The position numbers were made by a program, and so were the translations under genes. A stretch of DNA of 64,000 nucleotides. Source: Nitzschia sp. pyKryTriq1 (lineage: Eukaryota > Bacillariophyta > Bacillariophyceae > Bacillariales > Bacillariaceae). The stretch spans positions 558,001 to 622,000 of the forward strand of contig OY101115.1 in NCBI GenBank assembly GCA_956465555.1, given 5' to 3'. Below, piece by piece: positions 10,135 through 19,796 of the stretch. How positions within the stretch are numbered: position 1 is the stretch's first letter; each line of letters begins with the position of its first letter. The notes beneath the pieces were generated by a model, which searched no databases, was not told the origin of the DNA, and worked only from the letters and a program-made list of their open reading frames with translations.

Positions 10135-11883
10135 TTAGCAAGCTGCCAGTGCTGCTTGAGCCGTCTGGACCACTGGAGAAGCTAGAAAGCCTGCTTCGTC
10201 TTGCACACCCCGAATTGAAAGGTCAAAATCTACAACACGAGAAAGCGCTTCGGACGCCCCGTCGTCACCTTGTTGGGCCGCCAGAGCAAACAACACGGCC
10301 GCCAGAATTCTGGTATCTTCATCACCTGTTTCCGAGGCACACATCATTAGCTCGTCTGCTAAGGATCTTTGGGCCAAGGGGTTACCTTGTACTGCCCCCT
10401 CAAGCCAAAATCGCATCGCCAGACCTGTATCTGTACCACCAGCAAACGAGTTCAAGTTCATTTTAAGCGGGGCTGGCAACATCGATGCTTTACGCAATCG
10501 ATCGACCACCTCAACAGCCTTCTGACGTAGGCCATCGTCAAAAGCATCCTCTTCAATCAAACTTCCTACTCGCGTCAAAGCAAAGCTGTTTCCATTTTCC
10601 GCACTGCGTAGGTAGAGTTTCTTTTCACAGGGGAAATTCTTCATTATCTCTTGGGCTTGTGAAGAATCCGCCGCTAATGATGATTCTGTCATGCTAGAAA
10701 TAGCACTTGCCAAGACAAAATCGGCGACATCATCGCCCGCGTCTCCTTGTCGTTTGTTTGGTCGTAACCAAGGAGAAATTGCAGCATTCATCCCGGCCTC
10801 CTCGTCATCGTCTTCCGTAAACCAAATGATCAAACTCGTCCGATCAAGATGAGGTTCAACGTCCACACCATGCAATATATCCCATGTGTGGACTACCCCG
10901 TCTCCACGCTGTAGAGGAAAGTATCGTCGCAGCGCTGCATGATTGGATGTACGCCGGCTACGGGCCCCCGATGACGATGACGACGACGATGATGACGAAG
11001 ACGAAAGAAATGAAGTGTAGAGGCCATTGCGTCCGTCGGCAGCCACATCGTCCAATGCGATGACCGAGGTGACCCGTGATTCAACGTCGTAGTGTGCAGA
11101 GATTCCCCTCCGAGCAACCTCGCACACATCTTGTCCATAGCGACGGAGAAAGACATCAGAAACTTGAATGGAGGAAGAATTCAATAATTCTCTGACTCGT
11201 GGGAGCAAAACATTGTAAATGGGATCCTCCACCAAGACCAGTAATTTATCCAGCCCTCTTTCAAAGTCATCATCATCATCATCATCATCATCACGATTCG
11301 ATTTTCCAGTGACAATCCGTCGACCATGGCTGATTAGATTTAAATGCAGACTGGGAAGCCCGTCGACCGAGTCGGGATTGGTACTCAGCCATCCTTGCAA
11401 TTCCATTTCACGAACTTGATCCAAAAAGGCGTCTGTAATATTTCGGGGTAGCACTTGATGGAAGTGAGACACTACAGTGTCTTGGCGGAAGTTCTTGGTG
11501 TGACTGTCCTTGTCCTCGTCAAAATTATACGCAAGGCGTTGCTGGCATTTCTCGGACAAGACGCGGAGGGCATGAAATCCTTTCGCGGTGCCCCGTTCTT
11601 GAATGGCTAGTTCCGTGTAGTGCCGTATAAACTCAAAGTCGTCATCATCGTCAAAAGTCAATGAAGTTGCAGGATCGCCAGCCTCTTCGACAGAAGTGGA
11701 TTGGTCTGTGAATGCCTCTGTCGACGACTGCAACACTGACGAGAAGTAACCGGTGGTATGAGTACTCGGAGTTCCGTGTCGTCTTCCCCAGAAGTTTGGA
11801 TGAAAGGCGGCAACATCCTGCAAAACTGAAACTGCCACCAAGACGACTGATATTAACAACAAGACAAAGTGATGATGATTCAT
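10135..11883 (-). CDS. Plastid-targeted 2-oxoglutarate/Fe(II) oxygenase with Sel1-like C-terminus
   Basis: I start at 11883, not at the upstream ATG at 11997, because MNHHHFVLLLISVVLVAVSV followed by DVAAFHPNF is a signal peptide with the diatom plastid AxF motif. This gives 582 aa. The catalytic part resembles prolyl 4-hydroxylase-type oxygenases: AHYD (HxD ligand pair, about residue 270) and HLDRTSLIIWF (distal ligand region and 2OG-binding Arg, about residues 345-355). Low-complexity inserts (nine Asp, then 14 Ser) interrupt the domain. The C-terminal ~130 residues contain Sel1-like units (GLAMRFWLEGAVQGNPLAQR; LAAVLFALAAQQGDDGA), often protein-interaction modules. Predicted role: hydroxylation of a plastid protein; substrate unknown. 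Confidence 0.8.
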   Translation of the reverse strand: MNHHHFVLLLISVVLVAVSVLQDVAAFHPNFWGRRHGTPSTHTTGYFSSVLQSSTEAFTDQSTSVEEAGDPATSLTFDDDDDFEFIRHYTELAIQERGTAKGFHALRVLSEKCQQRLAYNFDEDKDSHTKNFRQDTVVSHFHQVLPRNITDAFLDQVREMELQGWLSTNPDSVDGLPSLHLNLISHGRRIVTGKSNRDDDDDDDDDFERGLDKLLVLVEDPIYNVLLPRVRELLNSSSIQVSDVFLRRYGQDVCEVARRGISAHYDVESRVTSVIALDDVAADGRNGLYTSFLSSSSSSSSSSSSGARSRRTSNHAALRRYFPLQRGDGVVHTWDILHGVDVEPHLDRTSLIIWFTEDDDEEAGMNAAISPWLRPNKRQGDAGDDVADFVLASAISSMTESSLAADSSQAQEIMKNFPCEKKLYLRSAENGNSFALTRVGSLIEEDAFDDGLRQKAVEVVDRLRKASMLPAPLKMNLNSFAGGTDTGLAMRFWLEGAVQGNPLAQRSLADELMMCASETGDEDTRILAAVLFALAAQQGDDGASEALSRVVDFDLSIRGVQDEAGFLASPVVQTAQAALAAC

Positions 11884-12393
11884 TTTCGATTTTCTAGTAC
11901 ATGTCGTGCAAGTAAATCTACGAGGTAGCTTTTGGAGATAATGTACAGTATTACCGGTAGGAAAGAGGACACGTCGCACAGGAGCCACACCAGACACTCT
12001 CTGGTAAAAGATGCCAAGCCATCGTCAAACGCGTCCCAAACGTCCAAAATGGAAATTGAGAAAGAGGGAAAAACTGACTCGACTGACGATCGAGACATAC
12101 TGCAGACATCAAAGGGACGATGATTCATTCGACCTCTTCGTTACAACGGACCAACACGAACACCAGCGAAAATCGCGCCGAGGGAACAAAAAATAATAAT
12201 AATCGCCGATGACGATGAGAAAGCACGTTTCTCTGGTACCAGTACTCTCAACTCGACGACTACTCTTCTGCCCGGCTCCCTGCTCACTAATGTACTAGCT
12301 CTACTCTAGCTACCATCAAAAAATCATCATCTTCCGACCTATCCTCTTCATATCGATCCCATCCATTTCGACTTACTGCCTGTATATTTCATC

Positions 12394-12699
12394 ATGACCA
12401 TGGCAAATTATTTTACAGAGAGTGCAACCTCTCTGCGAAAGCGACCCGCCGAGAACTGGTCGAAAGCACCAGCATCAGACGACGGCTCCTCGGCGCACAC
12501 CCACAAGCGTCCCAAGCAGCAGCAGCAGCAGCGTCACGACGGGCGAGATTCTTCTTCTTCGTCATTTCACACTCAAGCCACAGATAATACCAATATGATG
12601 GAGGTGGAACCAACATCATCTACATTGCCATCTTCCAACACTACCGAAACTGCATGTTATGCTTCCGTGATGACTTCGCTGGGGTTCAAAATGGCTTGA
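12394..12699 (+). CDS. Possible small Gln/Ser-rich protein with basic motifs
   Basis: A 101-aa open frame beginning ATGACCATGG after about 150 bp of AT/CT-rich leader. It contains RKRP and HKRPK basic clusters (possible nuclear signals), a Gln5 run and Ser5 run, and an acidic-Ser/Thr tail. No domain is recognised. It could be a real small protein, the first exon of a longer gene, or chance; no downstream exon with matching phase stood out. Confidence 0.35.
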   Translation: MTMANYFTESATSLRKRPAENWSKAPASDDGSSAHTHKRPKQQQQQRHDGRDSSSSSFHTQATDNTNMMEVEPTSSTLPSSNTTETACYASVMTSLGFKMA

Positions 12700-14189
12700 A
12701 AGAAGAGGGGCGATTGAATAGTCCAAGCAATAATATGGGACAGGGCGGGCAATGCGCTTGGCTTTGGCTCATGAAGCTTAATTGTCACAAAGAACCAACC
12801 AATCAATCATGGGAGATGATTCTTTGACTGGGGGGAGGGGGCGGCACCAACAGTCAGTGGGGTACATTTCGTATATATTGCTGTGAAAACCTGGGGAACC
12901 AGCACAAGAACGTGCCTTGTGATATGAAAGTTCCAGTTCTAGTCGCAGCGGGAAAAAGGGGAGATTTATGAGTAGCAGCGAAGGTATTTTTGCACTAGTC
13001 TGCACTTGTTGCGGCAAATGCTACGATTATAATAATATACTCTTCTTACAGTATCCATACTTTCCTTTCATAAATACTACTAGAGTCTCGGACTCACACT
13101 CCCCTCTCTACTAGCTCCTCACTTCTCACCATCTCATCCTTCTCGCATTTTTGGCGGGACAACAAGGCGAGAAAGAACTACATACGTGGTGTACTGTACC
13201 AGGTAAGTAGAAGTACAGTCGACTACAGTACAGTACAGTACAGTACAGTACTGTACCGGCACAGTAGAGCCTACCGGTACCGGTACAACAGTATGAGTAC
13301 GTACTGCACTCGCACTGGCCGGCGAATGAATCATCTACAGGTATTTTTTAAATTTGGCGAAACGACGAGGCGCGCCCCGCCCAGCTACTCGTGCAGTACA
13401 CAGTACTTGTACCGGTGGCCAGCGAGCAAAGCCAAGCAAACGAAGACTCCGGCCGGCGAAGTCAATCAACACCAGTTGTTGACCACCGACCATGGCGGGC
13501 AGCGAACGCCAGCAAGCAGCAACCTGTACGATTACCAGTACCTCCTCCATCCGAAAGGAAAGCTTGTTCTTCCATCGTGGATCCAGGAGACAACCAATCA
13601 AGGCGCGATACTTCACGACAGCATACTAGTCTGACTTGTACCCCAGAATCGAGCACGCTTTCCGGTCTATGAGAAGCCAGACGAGAGGAAGAAGAAGATT
13701 TGACTTTCTTCCGCGCCTTTGGCCCATGACACCGGAGGGTGGATCTTGAGCACGGATCCAAAACGTGGAAACACACTGAGGCTCTTTGTGTAATCCGCTA
13801 GAGATAAAGTAGATAGAACACTGCTCAGGTGTTACTCTAGTAGCTAGAGATATACACAAGTACGAGGAGTAGGTGGTACTCAAACGCCGGAATTTGGTTG
13901 TGAAATGGATTCTAATCTTTTACAGCGACAACATGGTCTATTCTAGCGTCTGGAACATTGTATTGTACACGGGCAGCTTCACTCTTCAAGAAGTAGTGAT
14001 CTATATCATGCGAGAGACTTGTATGTGTTGCAACCCACACGGGCATGCAGCTTACGAACAGTGCCTCGATGATAAGAAAGACAGGAGGCGACGCAGCGGC
14101 AGGAGGGGGTTGTTGACAACACCGCTCTTCCCAATCTCACGCATCGATCTCTTGACATCATCATCATCTCCGCAGTAGCAACAAACACA
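12700..14189. other. 1.5-kb intergenic region rich in GTAC words
   Basis: Several 60-110-codon frames overlap on both strands at 13290-13880; none has a recognisable domain or sustained codon character. The notable content is the GTAC-rich block at about 13187-13300 (annotated separately) and CT-rich tracts at 13080-13140. Confidence 0.5.
13187..13300. repeat. GTAC-rich palindromic cluster
   Basis: Contains six consecutive AGTAC/CAGTA-type repeats (13220-13251, unit CAGTA) followed by TACCGGTACCGGTAC near 13272-13287. The words GTAC, GGTACC and TACCGGTA are all self-complementary, so the block can fold or bind a dimeric factor. Confidence 0.7.
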
Positions 14190-14438
14190 TCAAGGGAGCT
14201 CGCCGTTCTTCATACAGATATCCAGGTATCCGGTGGCAGTTCGACAGATGCGGTCGTTCGAACCAGAAGCATGACAGTCTCGGACCATGGTGGCGACATC
14301 ATGGCAGTTTTGCATGCGGTTGTTGGTAAGCATGGCACGAACGATGGGGCTGTGCGAGTAGGTCATACGAGCAGCATGGGGAGTGGCAGACGTGGTAGCA
14401 ATATGGTGTTGGGGGGCAGGAGAGGTAGCTGCGGTCAT
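14190..14438 (-). CDS. Twin CX9C protein, likely mitochondrial intermembrane space
   Basis: An 82-aa protein. Its C-terminal half contains two C-x9-C motifs, CHDVATMVRDC and CRTATGYLDIC, separated by 8 residues, which is the coiled-coil-helix-coiled-coil-helix signature of proteins folded by the Mia40/Erv1 disulfide relay in the mitochondrial intermembrane space. The N-terminal 43 residues are Ala/Thr/His-rich with an Arg or two. Family members assist cytochrome c oxidase assembly or cristae organisation; which one this matches I cannot say. No introns are needed. It is a small gene in an otherwise empty stretch. Confidence 0.75.
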   Translation of the reverse strand: MTAATSPAPQHHIATTSATPHAARMTYSHSPIVRAMLTNNRMQNCHDVATMVRDCHASGSNDRICRTATGYLDICMKNGELP

Positions 14439-14984
14439 GCTGGAATGTTGTTGTTGTCGATGTCTTGTTGAAGTGGCTGTGACGAAGGGGTCGTGAAGAT
14501 TCGAGCCGTCCGAAAATTATGAGCCTTTTGCGAGTGAAGAGTGGAAGAAAACGGGAGCTTTCTCGATCGAAAGGTTTCCGTTCCCAGCTGTCGTTCGACG
14601 AAAACGGCGGGAAGGAAATAACGGCTGCGTCATTTTTGTACTGACACGCGTAAAATTCTACCTGGGAGAAAGAACAATCGGGCGACGGGGGGACAGAACT
14701 TCTTCTTTTGCTGTACCGATACCTGGTACTGTACTCGTACTGTGCCGGTACCAGGTACCGTACCAGGTACTGTACTGCATGCAGAAGACGATTATTCTGA
14801 TGCGGCTCCAAAATTCTTCTTTCAGACTACTACAATCAGCGAAGGTCATAGGGCAATAATAAAATGAGGGGCACAAAGGAAAAATAACGCGAGCGAGGCT
14901 TCACATACCGGTACATACACGCACGCTGTCGGCGGCGTCACGAGTCACCATGCCATCATCATTCAAGACCAGTGTCAGCGATGA
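14439..14984. other. Intergenic spacer with GTAC palindromes
   Basis: Upstream region of the twin CX9C gene. A dense GTAC cluster lies at about 14714-14780 (for example GCCGGTACCAGGTACCG) and another TACCGGTAC at 14904-14912. A minus-strand open frame covering 14299-14811 overlaps the CX9C gene and its repeats and is not convincing. Confidence 0.45.
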
Positions 14985-15445
14985 GGATGAAGAAGAAGAA
15001 TCATCACCGCTATCACAGACAGCGTCGCGTCGAGAGGCAAACCGACGAGCTTGGAACAAGCAATCGGAATAATCGAATTGTAGAAGATAAGGCTTCCTTT
15101 ACCTAGCGTCATTGTCCCTCCAGTATGACTGCGCATATCATGATGCACTGCAAATGCCACGTCCACATGCTTTGAAATCTCCGATGGATGGAGTACCGAT
15201 CGCATGATATAAATCTCGCGCACGCCTGGCACTCCGAATCTGTGCTTCTGTGTAGAATGTTTTGTTTTCTTCTACCGTGCTCACGAATTGTGCCTTGATC
15301 TCCATTTTGTTTTCCAATGGTTTATGGACATACAGTCCATTGTATCGCTTGAATGGGATTGTCTTTTCACTTGAGATATGGACTACGAATTCGTCCTTTC
15401 CGTTCCTGTTGTCGATACCAATGTAACTGTTCCTAAGACTTTATT
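14985..15445 (-). mobile_element. Relic of a Ty1/copia-type (CoDi) retrotransposon with internal deletion
   Basis: On the minus strand, two pol segments are recognisable. From about 15440 to 15190 runs a pre-integrase-like segment with PFKRYNGLYVHKP and, further on, ARRARDLYHAIGTPSIGDFK, typical of copia zinc-binding/pre-integrase regions. It is followed directly, in another frame, by an RNase H segment, DVAFAVHHDMRSHTGGTMT. The integrase and reverse transcriptase that normally lie between are missing, so the copy is deleted and frameshifted at about 15188. No LTRs or target-site duplications were identified by eye. Not functional. Confidence 0.78.
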
Positions 15446-15954
15446 AAAAATAATAAGACTTTCTTCGTACACAATATTTCTCTTTCGCGTAGTATTTCCT
15501 CGTTGTTCACAACGTTCCTTTCATATTCATATTCAGGTAAGTATACCGCGTATAATTTCACATGTATTTTGTATATTTGATTCATCCGATCTGAAGGTGT
15601 AAAATAATGTTCTCCAACAGTTGCTAAAGGGATTCGGTGCCTTGTCGCAGTCTCTCATGTCGCCTCTCTTGAATCACGGCCATTTGAGTCTTGGGACACG
15701 TGTAGGGAGAGCGAAAGTACGAGTACATAATTTCACAACAAATCATCACAACGAAATTGCCCGCGAGCCATTGAAGGCCCCGCGCCCCGCGCCCCGCCGA
15801 AAAAGATCTGGTATTATTAGCTTGTCGGTCTAAAGCGTTAATACTATTAGAGAAGCACCAGGACCCTATCAGCCCATCCTTGGTCGTGCCTTACGAAACA
15901 CCCAATTACAAAGTCGTCAGAGATTATCTTTGTTACCCCTACACCGCCATCATC
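15446..15954. other. Intergenic spacer upstream of the FN3 gene
   Basis: About 500 bp with no recognisable coding content; it contains a short GC-rich CCCCGCGCCCCGCGCCC tract near 15779-15797. The promoter of the following FN3 gene is presumably here. Confidence 0.4.
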
Positions 15955-16857
15955 ATGAGCATCGTTTTGATGGATGCGAGATCCGACTCGCTGACCATCT
16001 CTTGGCCAGGGACCAAGTTGGCGACCTGTTATATTCTTGAGTGCAGAACAGCCGACACGGATTGGGAGGTTCTATCCGAAAATCTCACACAGACGCAAGT
16101 GCGAAAGAAAAATCTCGACCCAGAGTTTGAGTATTTTTTCCGGGTAGCGGCAGTTTTTGATGACGGTCCTGGTGAATGGATGTTCCACGAAGAAGGATTC
16201 TTCCCTCTGACCGAGGAGGAAGAAGAATACGCGATGGCTGCTCCAAGGGTCAGAAAACTGGAGAATGAGTGCCTCGTCATATCTTGGGACCCTGTCGACG
16301 ACGCGTATGCCTACGAGCTTCAAATGCGAGAAAATACTGGAGGCGCTGAGTGGTTCACTATTGCTAACGAGCTCGAGGTGACAGAGGTCAAGAAACGACA
16401 TTTGAAGTCCAGAGTAGGTTACATGTTTCGTGTTCGTCCACTGAACGGAGAGTACGACGAAGCCTTTTCCCCATCCTCTGCGGTTCATATCGCTGTAAAT
16501 GTGCCTAAATCGCAAGCGTCCTCGGCCACTGTCTCGCCACAAGCATCGACAGATTATTCTATGGCTGCTCCTTGGGTGAAGAATGCTGGACCGCAAGCGT
16601 TGCTTATTCGCTGGGTTACATTCAATGGTGCCAGTGCTTACGAGCTCCAGATGAGAGAAAATACAAAAAAGGGCAAGTGGACGACGATTGCTGCTAGCTT
16701 GTCCGGGACTGAAGTTAAAAAGAAGAACTTGACAAACATTGCTGGATATCAATTTCGAGTTAAGCCACTAGGAACGAGCGAGACTCGGTTCTCTGCACCC
16801 TCGTACGGTGCCATTGCGAGCCAAGCCCCTGCCCGAAACTCGAGAAGATATAGATAG
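15955..16857 (+). CDS. Three-repeat fibronectin type III protein (cytosolic)
   Basis: I use the ATG at 15955; the open frame extends upstream but only through non-ATG codons. The 300-aa product consists of three fibronectin type III modules at roughly residues 1-90, 95-185 and 205-295. Each shows the FN3 Trp on strand B (TISWPG, VISWDP, IRWVT), the EL/LEC strand C, and a closing FFRV/FRVRP/FRVKP tyrosine-corner-like strand. There is no signal peptide or membrane helix. FN3 modules are protein-binding scaffolds; the partner is unknown. The gene is followed 560 bp downstream by a paralogue that begins with the same LDARSDSLT sequence. Confidence 0.8.
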   Translation: MSIVLMDARSDSLTISWPGTKLATCYILECRTADTDWEVLSENLTQTQVRKKNLDPEFEYFFRVAAVFDDGPGEWMFHEEGFFPLTEEEEEYAMAAPRVRKLENECLVISWDPVDDAYAYELQMRENTGGAEWFTIANELEVTEVKKRHLKSRVGYMFRVRPLNGEYDEAFSPSSAVHIAVNVPKSQASSATVSPQASTDYSMAAPWVKNAGPQALLIRWVTFNGASAYELQMRENTKKGKWTTIAASLSGTEVKKKNLTNIAGYQFRVKPLGTSETRFSAPSYGAIASQAPARNSRRYR

Positions 16858-17417
16858 ATACTCGGATTTTATTTGTTTTTGCGTCCCTGTGATGGTGGCA
16901 AGAATGGTCCTCGCTCGGTCATCGTTGGTTCCACCGTCCTCGAGAAAATCGCAAGAACACTGGTGGATCTTTACTTTCCACTTCACTAGTAGTCTGCCTT
17001 GAAAAGTGAGCCCATACTAGTAGAGAGCAATTTGCGGGTACGAAGTATTATTTTCTACTCTACACTACTTGTACTCTACTCGAAAATAAGGTAGCTGAAT
17101 GAGCTCTACTCTCTACTAGACCGAGACGAAGGGTACTTGTACAGTAATAGGTAGCGCCAGAAGATGCGAGGTCGCAGGATGACCGTCATAATAAGGCCTA
17201 TCCAAGTACTTGTATTCCCAAATACTGTAGTAATTATTTCGCGCACTGTTCGTTTTTGTTCGATTGCCAGTAGTCGTGCGGCGAGAGTGGAGAAAACCTT
17301 CGATTTTGTTCGATTTGCCTCCACACCGAGACCGAAGACCGACGGCATCGCATCCACAAACCATCCACCATCGGACGTCCATAAAAAAAATCACAAGTAC
17401 AAGTGTACGATTACACA

Positions 17418-18416
17418 ATGACATCGTTAGTTTTACTCGACGCTCGCTCCGACTCTCTGACAGTGACATGGCCACCCTCGGAAGGAGCTTCAAAATATCG
17501 TTTGGAGTACAAGATGGCCGATCAGGACGACTTTGAACTTCTCTCGGATAAATTGACTCAAACCCAAGCACGAAAAAAGAACCTCAGTCCCGAAAAGGAA
17601 TATTTCTTTCGTGTGGCACCTATTGTGGGTGACACACTGAAGGATGATTCCTGGTTGACGCATGATGTACCGTTTCGACCGATTACACCCGAAGTTGAAA
17701 GCAAGGCGATGAATGCCCCAACAGCCACTGGCGCAGGCAGCAACCAAGCGTTAAAAATTTCATGGTCCAAGGTGGCAGATGCATCAGGCTATGAACTGCA
17801 GATGCGAGAGAATGCTGGTGGGGTCGAATGGACGACAATTGCACCGGCACTTTCTGCGACCGAAGTGAAAAAGAAGAATCTCACTTCGAGCCTGGGATAC
17901 CAATTTCGAGTTCGTCCGAGTGGAACAGATGATGTCCCATTTTCTCTCCCCTCTGATCCTGTTGTCGCTAGAGGTTTGTCAGCTGGCATCAAGCGATGGT
18001 TCAACTCTCTTAGTGATGGGACTCTTCTTCGTAGTGGCGTCCAAAAACCGGTGCCATTGGAGGAAGCCTTGGGTGGGAAAGAATTTGTGCTTTTGTATGC
18101 GTCAGCGCACTGGTGTCCACCGTGCCGCCAATTCACACCCATGCTGGCGAATTGGTACAAGACGGCTCGTGAGCATGTTGAGATTGTCTTTTTGAGCGCG
18201 GATCATGATGAAAATGGGTTCCAAAGTTATTTCCGAACACATCCTTGGATGGCGGTCGACTTTGACGACGACGCCAGAGAAAGTTTGATGGCGGCTATAA
18301 AGGTGTCGGGCATTCCCCGGCTAGTTGTCTTGAGTGGAACTACAGGGAAGATTATCGAGGAAAATGCTGTTGGGAAGCAACTTGACATCAATCGATGGCG
18401 AGCATTGAACAAGTAA
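17418..18416 (+). CDS. FN3-FN3-nucleoredoxin (thioredoxin-fold) fusion
   Basis: I use the ATG at 17418 (the frame upstream lacks another ATG). The 332-aa protein has two FN3 modules (about 1-90 and 97-185) closely related to those of the previous gene, joined to a thioredoxin-fold domain at 200-332. The active site is HWCPPCRQF (about residue 231), the WCPPC form of tryparedoxin/nucleoredoxin, and the cis-Pro motif is VSGIPRLVV. No targeting signal, so probably cytosolic. Predicted role: disulfide reductase tethered to partners through FN3 modules. The arrangement suggests tandem duplication of an FN3 gene followed by gain (or loss in the neighbour) of the redox domain. Confidence 0.86.
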   Translation: MTSLVLLDARSDSLTVTWPPSEGASKYRLEYKMADQDDFELLSDKLTQTQARKKNLSPEKEYFFRVAPIVGDTLKDDSWLTHDVPFRPITPEVESKAMNAPTATGAGSNQALKISWSKVADASGYELQMRENAGGVEWTTIAPALSATEVKKKNLTSSLGYQFRVRPSGTDDVPFSLPSDPVVARGLSAGIKRWFNSLSDGTLLRSGVQKPVPLEEALGGKEFVLLYASAHWCPPCRQFTPMLANWYKTAREHVEIVFLSADHDENGFQSYFRTHPWMAVDFDDDARESLMAAIKVSGIPRLVVLSGTTGKIIEENAVGKQLDINRWRALNK

Positions 18417-19143
18417 AACGACTGACAAGCTTCTTCTACAGTAGACTACGTACAGTCCAGTACTACTACTGTACTCGTACCGGTAGGAATAACAACCGCA
18501 GAATACTAATCTTTTCCCTCCTACTCTCCTTATTATTCTACAACATCATCATTTTTTTTATTTAAATATTATCTGTGCTAGCGAGAAAATTCCCGAAGAG
18601 TAGTAGCACTTCTCCTATTGGCCTAGCACTTCTTGGGTATCCTTACCGGTATTTGTCGGACCGATTTCGATTGCTTTTGACACCAAAACGCCACGTCAGC
18701 GAAAAATCCATCAACCCGCGCATCATGGATGCCTCTCCGCCGTCCGATGCGATTGTTGTCTCGCTCATCTCTACCGTACACGTACCGTACCCCGGTACGG
18801 TACGAGTACAGTATGATACGGTACCGTACGAAGCATGCGAGGCGCCCGCTCCCTATCAATAATAAGAAGGAAAACAAGCCGCATCGATCACCGAGAGACA
18901 AAGCGACAAAAGAACATATCATCAGAACACCCCGACCAACTAACTACCTGTATCGGAAGAATACGCGGCGGATCGATATTCCTACAAGTACTGCAGGATC
19001 AAGAAAGCATCATCGGCAGCACTTCTCTTTGGACCGAACATTGAATTTGACAGCCCCAAAAGTTCCAAAATTCAAGGTTTGGATACACGGTGGATTTTAT
19101 CGAAGCTCTTGCGACACGTTATACACGCAATATACATTTCACC
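18417..19143. other. Intergenic spacer with two GTAC clusters
   Basis: GTAC-rich blocks at about 18446-18486 and 18772-18826 flank an AT-rich stretch (18540-18570). An open frame at 18729-19241 reads through the repeats and overlaps the thioredoxin leader in another frame; I do not consider it a gene. Confidence 0.45.
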
Positions 19144-19796
19144 ATGAAACTACAACGGCGTCCCAGAGTTCATTTCGAGGCCCTCCTTCTCGTCGTTCTT
19201 CTTGTTGCGTTGAATGCGGATGCCTTCATGGCTTCTACTAAATCCATCGGGTGGGGTCAATACTATCAGAGCGTGTCGCCCAGGCAGTCAATACTACGGC
19301 CTCTACAAGCTGTTGCGAAATCGGGAGGGAAAATGATTGTGACCGAAGAAATGTATACACAGACCGTTCTTTCGAAAGACGTCAAAAGACCTGTTCTCGT
19401 ATTTTTCTCCGCACCGTGGTAAGTACTTCTTCTTATACTCTTGTGATGCCGTGCTTTGTATCTTATCTATACGTACTCGTTCTAGAGCGCTGACCGTGAT
19501 TGTTGTTTCATACCTGCTCCATCAATATTAGGTGCGGTCCGTGTCGCCTGACGAACCCTGTTGTGAAGGAGGTGATGAAACAATATGCAGGCGAGATTGA
19601 TGTCGTAGAAGTATGCACCGATGATTTGGCGGAGGTTGCCGAACAGGCTGGAATTGTTAGCATTCCAACCATTCAATTTTACTATGGAGGTCAAAACTTG
19701 GAAACCATTGTTGGCTGTGTCGCGAAAAGTGTTCTAGCAAACGCAGTGGACAAGGTGTTAGAGGATATCGAACAGCTGCGACCAAAATCACCATAA
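19144..19796 (+). CDS. Plastid thioredoxin, two exons
   Basis: Exons 19144..19418 and 19532..19796 join within the Trp codon of the active site: CCG TG|G TGC GGT CCG TGT restores PWCGPC. Donor GTAAGTAC and acceptor AATATTAG are clear. The product is 179 aa. The N-terminus is a signal peptide (LLLVVLLVALNADAF) with the plastid-type DAF cleavage motif, then a transit-like stretch, so the protein should enter the complex plastid. The thioredoxin domain (about residues 65-175) has WCGPC and the cis-Pro motif VSIPTIQF. Predicted role: light-dependent or metabolic disulfide reduction in the stroma. Subtype (m, x, y) is not resolved. Confidence 0.88.

Noticed and set aside
11884-11997. Upstream ATG of the 2OG-Sel1 gene at 11997
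   Set aside because: The downstream ATG at 11883 opens a clean signal peptide with AAF motif; the extra 38 residues look unrelated.
13187-13300. CRISPR-like array
   Set aside because: Repeats are short palindromic words without unique spacers, in a eukaryotic genome; not a CRISPR.
13293-13883. Overlapping open frames on both strands of 60-113 codons
   Set aside because: They overlap each other in several frames, run through GTAC repeats, and show no domain or targeting signal.
14299-14811. 170-codon minus-strand frame
   Set aside because: Overlaps the twin CX9C gene in a different frame and translates the GTAC palindromes.
18729-19241. 170-codon frame upstream of the thioredoxin gene
   Set aside because: It crosses the GTAC repeats and overlaps the thioredoxin leader in another frame; composition is Arg/Ser/His noise.
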